NCBI GenBank assembly: GCA_902795675.1
Contig: CADBLZ010000043.1
Coordinates: 1-7,599 of the forward strand
Direction: 5' to 3'
Length of the DNA stretch: 7,599 nucleotides
DNA from: an uncultured Erysipelotrichaceae bacterium
GTDB lineage: Bacteria > Bacillota_I > Bacilli_A > RF39 > UBA660
The position numbers and the translations under genes are program-made. This document shows, piece by piece, positions 5,340-7,599 of the stretch. Under the pieces are notes generated by a model that was not told where the DNA came from, did no database searches, and saw only the letters and a program-made list of their open reading frames with translations. The first letter of the stretch is position 1, and each line of letters opens with the position of its first letter.

Positions 5340-7599
5340 ATGGCAACAGTAATAAATAAAGAAAAAAATACAACGTTTAAAAGCTTACCAAAGAAAATAT
5401 ATGAACTCATTAAACCTAAATTTAAATCAACTAATACTAGACAATTTAATGCTAAATCATTCTTAAATAAATATAGTAGAAGTAAAATTCAAAGCGTTGT
5501 AGAAGAATTAAACAGATTATCTCAAAATAGAGATCAAAAAATTGTTTTCATGGTTGACCCAACAAATAACAAAAGAATAGTTGTTGATTCTGCTAATGAT
5601 ACATATCTATCTGTTCCAGAAGGATATGATTTTGACGAAGAAACAAATATGTTATCAGTTAAAGGTTCTAAGTTTGAATTACTATATAGAGACACTCGTC
5701 CTAAAACATTCAACTTAGTTGAATTCAGAAAAGTAAACAAACTATCTGATCCTGAATTAACAATGCAAGAATTAGAAGCTTTATTAATAAATTCTGCTGA
5801 TAGAATTGCTCAATTAAAAGAAGCTATCTCTAAAGCTAAAAATCCAGATAATATTAAAAAGATGGAAGCTGAAATTAGTAGTACTTTAGCTTACCAAAGC
5901 GATTTAAAGAAAGCTATTGAATTACATAAATCAGTTTTAGAAGCAGAAAAGAAAGCAAAAGAAGACGAAAACGAAGATGAGATAGATTATTCTAAGAAGA
6001 CTGTTCAAGAAATATTAAGAGCTATTAACTCAGTAAGTAGTAATAGAAGCAGTAACATCATCTTCTATATTGATCCTGAAACTAATAAAGTAATTTATGA
6101 TATGGGAACTGGTATCAATAAAAAAGTTAAAATGCCTGAAGGCTTAAAATTCAATGGTAATTCAATTACTGTTGTTAAAGGTGGAAAAACAATCGGTGTT
6201 ACTAGAAACACTACTGTTCCTAAACACTTTGATTTTGAAGCATTCTTAAAAGCTAATGGTTTAGATAAAAAAGAAGATTCAGCTTATATTCAATCTTGCT
6301 TATCTGAACTTGTTGCTGTAGCTAAAGAACAAAAAATTGAAGTAGAAAAGAAAATTCAACGTTTCAATAGTAAAAATGTTCCTCAAGATTTAAAAGCTGA
6401 ATTAGATTCAATCAATGCTTATATCGAAGAACATAATAAATCATATAAAGAGTATAAAAAATTCTTAAAGAACCCTGAACCACAAGCAGAAGATACTCAA
6501 AATGGTCCAACACAAAATGGTCCAACACAAAGTGGTGGTCCACAACCAAATCCTTCTACTGGCGGTCCTCAAGGCGTTAATCTTGAAAAAGAATTTGCTG
6601 GATATAGAGTTCCTGAACATTATCCAGAACCACAATATAATCCAAATGATATGATTGAACTTGATAATACATACGGAGAAATAAAGCAAGAAGAAAAGAG
6701 AATAGAAGAAAACATCAAAGCTCTATACATTAAAAAAGTATTCTATAATAATCCAAAAGTTTCTGAAATTGCTGACAAACTAATTGATGATAATCAAAAA
6801 TATTATGCTGAAGTAAAAGAAGCTCGTAGAGTAATTGAAAGAGCATATTATCAAATGAATCAAAAACAAGCATCAATTAACATTTCTCCAGAAGATATGA
6901 AGACATATCAATTCCATGTTGATCCATCATTATCTTCATTCTATGCTTTACCAAAAGCAATTAACGGAAATTCAGTTGAAGATGCTATCGCTGTTGAAGA
7001 TAGAATAATTGTTGCGTTAGATAACATGTTTGATGCAGCTGATGATGTTAAACGTCAAGAAATCTATAAACTAAAAGCATATCATCAAGCTAATAAAATG
7101 AAATTAGAAGCTCAAATTAAAAAGCAACCAGCTCAACAAGATGAACCTAAAAAAGCTCAACCAAGATATAATGTTAATCCAGAAGTTCAAAAAGCATTTG
7201 AATTAGCATTCTTACCTAAGTTTGATAAATATTATGACTTAAGTTACATTGGTAATGTTGATGCAATTCAAGATCTTGAAACAGCTGAAAAACTATTTAA
7301 AAGAGTTGTTAAAGAATCTCAAGAATTAACTGAAATGTTATATGAACCAACAACTACTCCAGAAGAGAAGTTAGAAATCTATAAGATTTTAGCTCTTAGA
7401 ACAGCTCCAACAAATTACTTATCTGTTCATCTAAACATGTTATTAGAAAACGAAATGGATAAAAAAAAACAAGCCCAACAAGATGACACTGTAGTTAAAA
7501 AAGTTGTTATAGATGACGCTAAAGCAGTTAAAGATGAACCAAAACCAGTTGTTCAAGATGCTGCTGCACCATCTAGTGCACCAGCTCCAAATAGAGTTG
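5340..7599 (+). CDS. Large internally duplicated, helix-rich protein of unknown function (3' end missing)
   Basis: The frame is open from ATG 5340 (AGGAGG at 5328-5333, 6-nt gap) to the window edge: 753 residues with no stop. There is no signal peptide or membrane helix, so it is probably cytoplasmic. In order: a basic N-terminus (1-42); module A (43-133), with SQNR, FMVDPTNNK, VPEG and VKGSK; a helical segment rich in Glu, Lys and Ala (136-215); module B (215-306), with SSNR, FYIDPETNK, MPEG and VKGGK; a second helical segment (310-378); a Pro/Gln/Asn/Gly linker (380-412); and a long mostly helical region (413-705), interrupted by a Gln/Pro/Lys-rich spacer near 594-609. The visible end turns Ala/Pro-rich. 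I do not recognise the family. The plan suggests a scaffold or multi-partner protein. Codon use looks like that of its neighbours, with no sign of recent transfer. It follows the DUF1292 gene in one operon. Confidence 0.88.
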   Translation, partial: MATVINKEKNTTFKSLPKKIYELIKPKFKSTNTRQFNAKSFLNKYSRSKIQSVVEELNRLSQNRDQKIVFMVDPTNNKRIVVDSANDTYLSVPEGYDFDEETNMLSVKGSKFELLYRDTRPKTFNLVEFRKVNKLSDPELTMQELEALLINSADRIAQLKEAISKAKNPDNIKKMEAEISSTLAYQSDLKKAIELHKSVLEAEKKAKEDENEDEIDYSKKTVQEILRAINSVSSNRSSNIIFYIDPETNKVIYDMGTGINKKVKMPEGLKFNGNSITVVKGGKTIGVTRNTTVPKHFDFEAFLKANGLDKKEDSAYIQSCLSELVAVAKEQKIEVEKKIQRFNSKNVPQDLKAELDSINAYIEEHNKSYKEYKKFLKNPEPQAEDTQNGPTQNGPTQSGGPQPNPSTGGPQGVNLEKEFAGYRVPEHYPEPQYNPNDMIELDNTYGEIKQEEKRIEENIKALYIKKVFYNNPKVSEIADKLIDDNQKYYAEVKEARRVIERAYYQMNQKQASINISPEDMKTYQFHVDPSLSSFYALPKAINGNSVEDAIAVEDRIIVALDNMFDAADDVKRQEIYKLKAYHQANKMKLEAQIKKQPAQQDEPKKAQPRYNVNPEVQKAFELAFLPKFDKYYDLSYIGNVDAIQDLETAEKLFKRVVKESQELTEMLYEPTTTPEEKLEIYKILALRTAPTNYLSVHLNMLLENEMDKKKQAQQDDTVVKKVVIDDAKAVKDEPKPVVQDAAAPSSAPAPNRV
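5466..5738 (+). repeat. Protein module copy A (residues 43-133 of the large protein)
   Basis: Copy A aligns with copy B at a constant offset of 172-173 residues. Shared positions include Y45, Q51, N58, S61, N63-R64, F70, D73-P74, N77-K78, P93-E94-G95, K108-G109, P121-K122 and F124. Each copy reads as a helix followed by beta strands. The two are diverged at DNA level, so the duplication is old. Confidence 0.7.
5982..6257 (+). repeat. Protein module copy B (residues 215-306 of the large protein)
   Basis: Copy B carries the counterparts of copy A: Y217, Q223, N230, S233, N235-R236, F242, D245-P246, N249-K250, P266-E267-G268, K280-G281, P294-K295 and F297. Like copy A, it is followed by a charged helical segment, so the duplicated unit is module plus helices, about 170 residues. 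Confidence 0.7.
6498..6535 (+). repeat. 15-bp tandem repeat in the linker of the large protein
   Basis: Two exact copies of CAAAATGGTCCAACA (6498-6512 and 6513-6527) are followed by a partial, altered third (CAAAGTGG, 6528-6535). They encode QNGPT-QNGPT-QSGG. Because the unit is a multiple of three, copy number can change without breaking the frame, so linker length may vary between strains. Confidence 0.85.

Noticed and set aside
5534..5740. Minus-strand ORF of 68 aa
   Set aside because: It is opposite module A of the large protein, with no start signals.
6465..6689. Minus-strand ORF of 74 aa, Trp- and Cys-rich
   Set aside because: The Trp-rich repeats are the complement of the CCA-rich linker codons; it is a shadow of the tandem repeat.
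1..7599. Reassigned genetic code (TGA as Trp, as in some Mollicutes)
   Set aside because: No TGA interrupts any gene and Trp is TGG throughout. TGA is also absent as a stop, but six stops are too few to conclude anything.
1..7599. CRISPR array, insertion sequence, tRNA or rRNA
   Set aside because: I saw no regularly spaced repeats, transposase motifs, terminal inverted repeats or tRNA-like arms; the intergenic gaps are too short and are explained by promoters.

Overview
The window is very A+T-rich. It encodes compact genes with strong AGGAGG-type ribosome binding sites, TATAAT-type promoters (several of the extended TGnTATAAT form), and stop codons that are only TAA or TAG. Tryptophan is encoded by TGG wherever I can see it, so there is no sign that TGA is read as an amino acid. 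A phosphoketolase, a DUF1292-family protein and a YnbB-type PLP enzyme together suggest a low-GC Firmicutes/Mollicutes-like bacterium, perhaps an uncultured gut Bacilli or Mycoplasmatota lineage. This placement is inferred from gene content and style, not from a marker gene.

Layout. Positions 1-303 (minus strand) hold the N-terminal 101 codons of a xylulose-5-phosphate/fructose-6-phosphate phosphoketolase. A 158-bp divergent promoter region follows. A UvrD/Rep-type superfamily 1 helicase, closest by eye to E. coli helicase IV, runs on the plus strand from about 462 to 2123. Its true reading frame begins well upstream of its first ATG and has no ATG, GTG, TTG or CTG start. The best start is ATA at 462, placed 7 nt after an AGGAGGT. 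Next is a two-gene, translationally coupled unit: a FabG-like short-chain dehydrogenase (2181-2903) and a YnbB/methionine gamma-lyase-like PLP enzyme (2903-4138). The last codons of the second gene form the stem of an intrinsic terminator. A new promoter then drives two overlapping genes: an 88-aa acidic protein (4183-4449) and a 201-aa protein with a two-helix membrane hairpin (4430-5035). A third plus-strand promoter drives a DUF1292 protein (5078-5329) and a large protein (5340 to beyond 7599).

The large protein is the least familiar object here. At least 753 residues are visible. It has no signal peptide or membrane segment. It carries two diverged copies of a roughly 90-residue module, each followed by a helical, probably coiled-coil segment, then an N/G/P/T/Q linker with a 15-bp tandem repeat and more helical sequence. 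I could not assign it to a known family. I see no RNA genes, CRISPR array, mobile element or complete defence system. The most notable points are the apparent AUA-initiated helicase and the internally duplicated protein.
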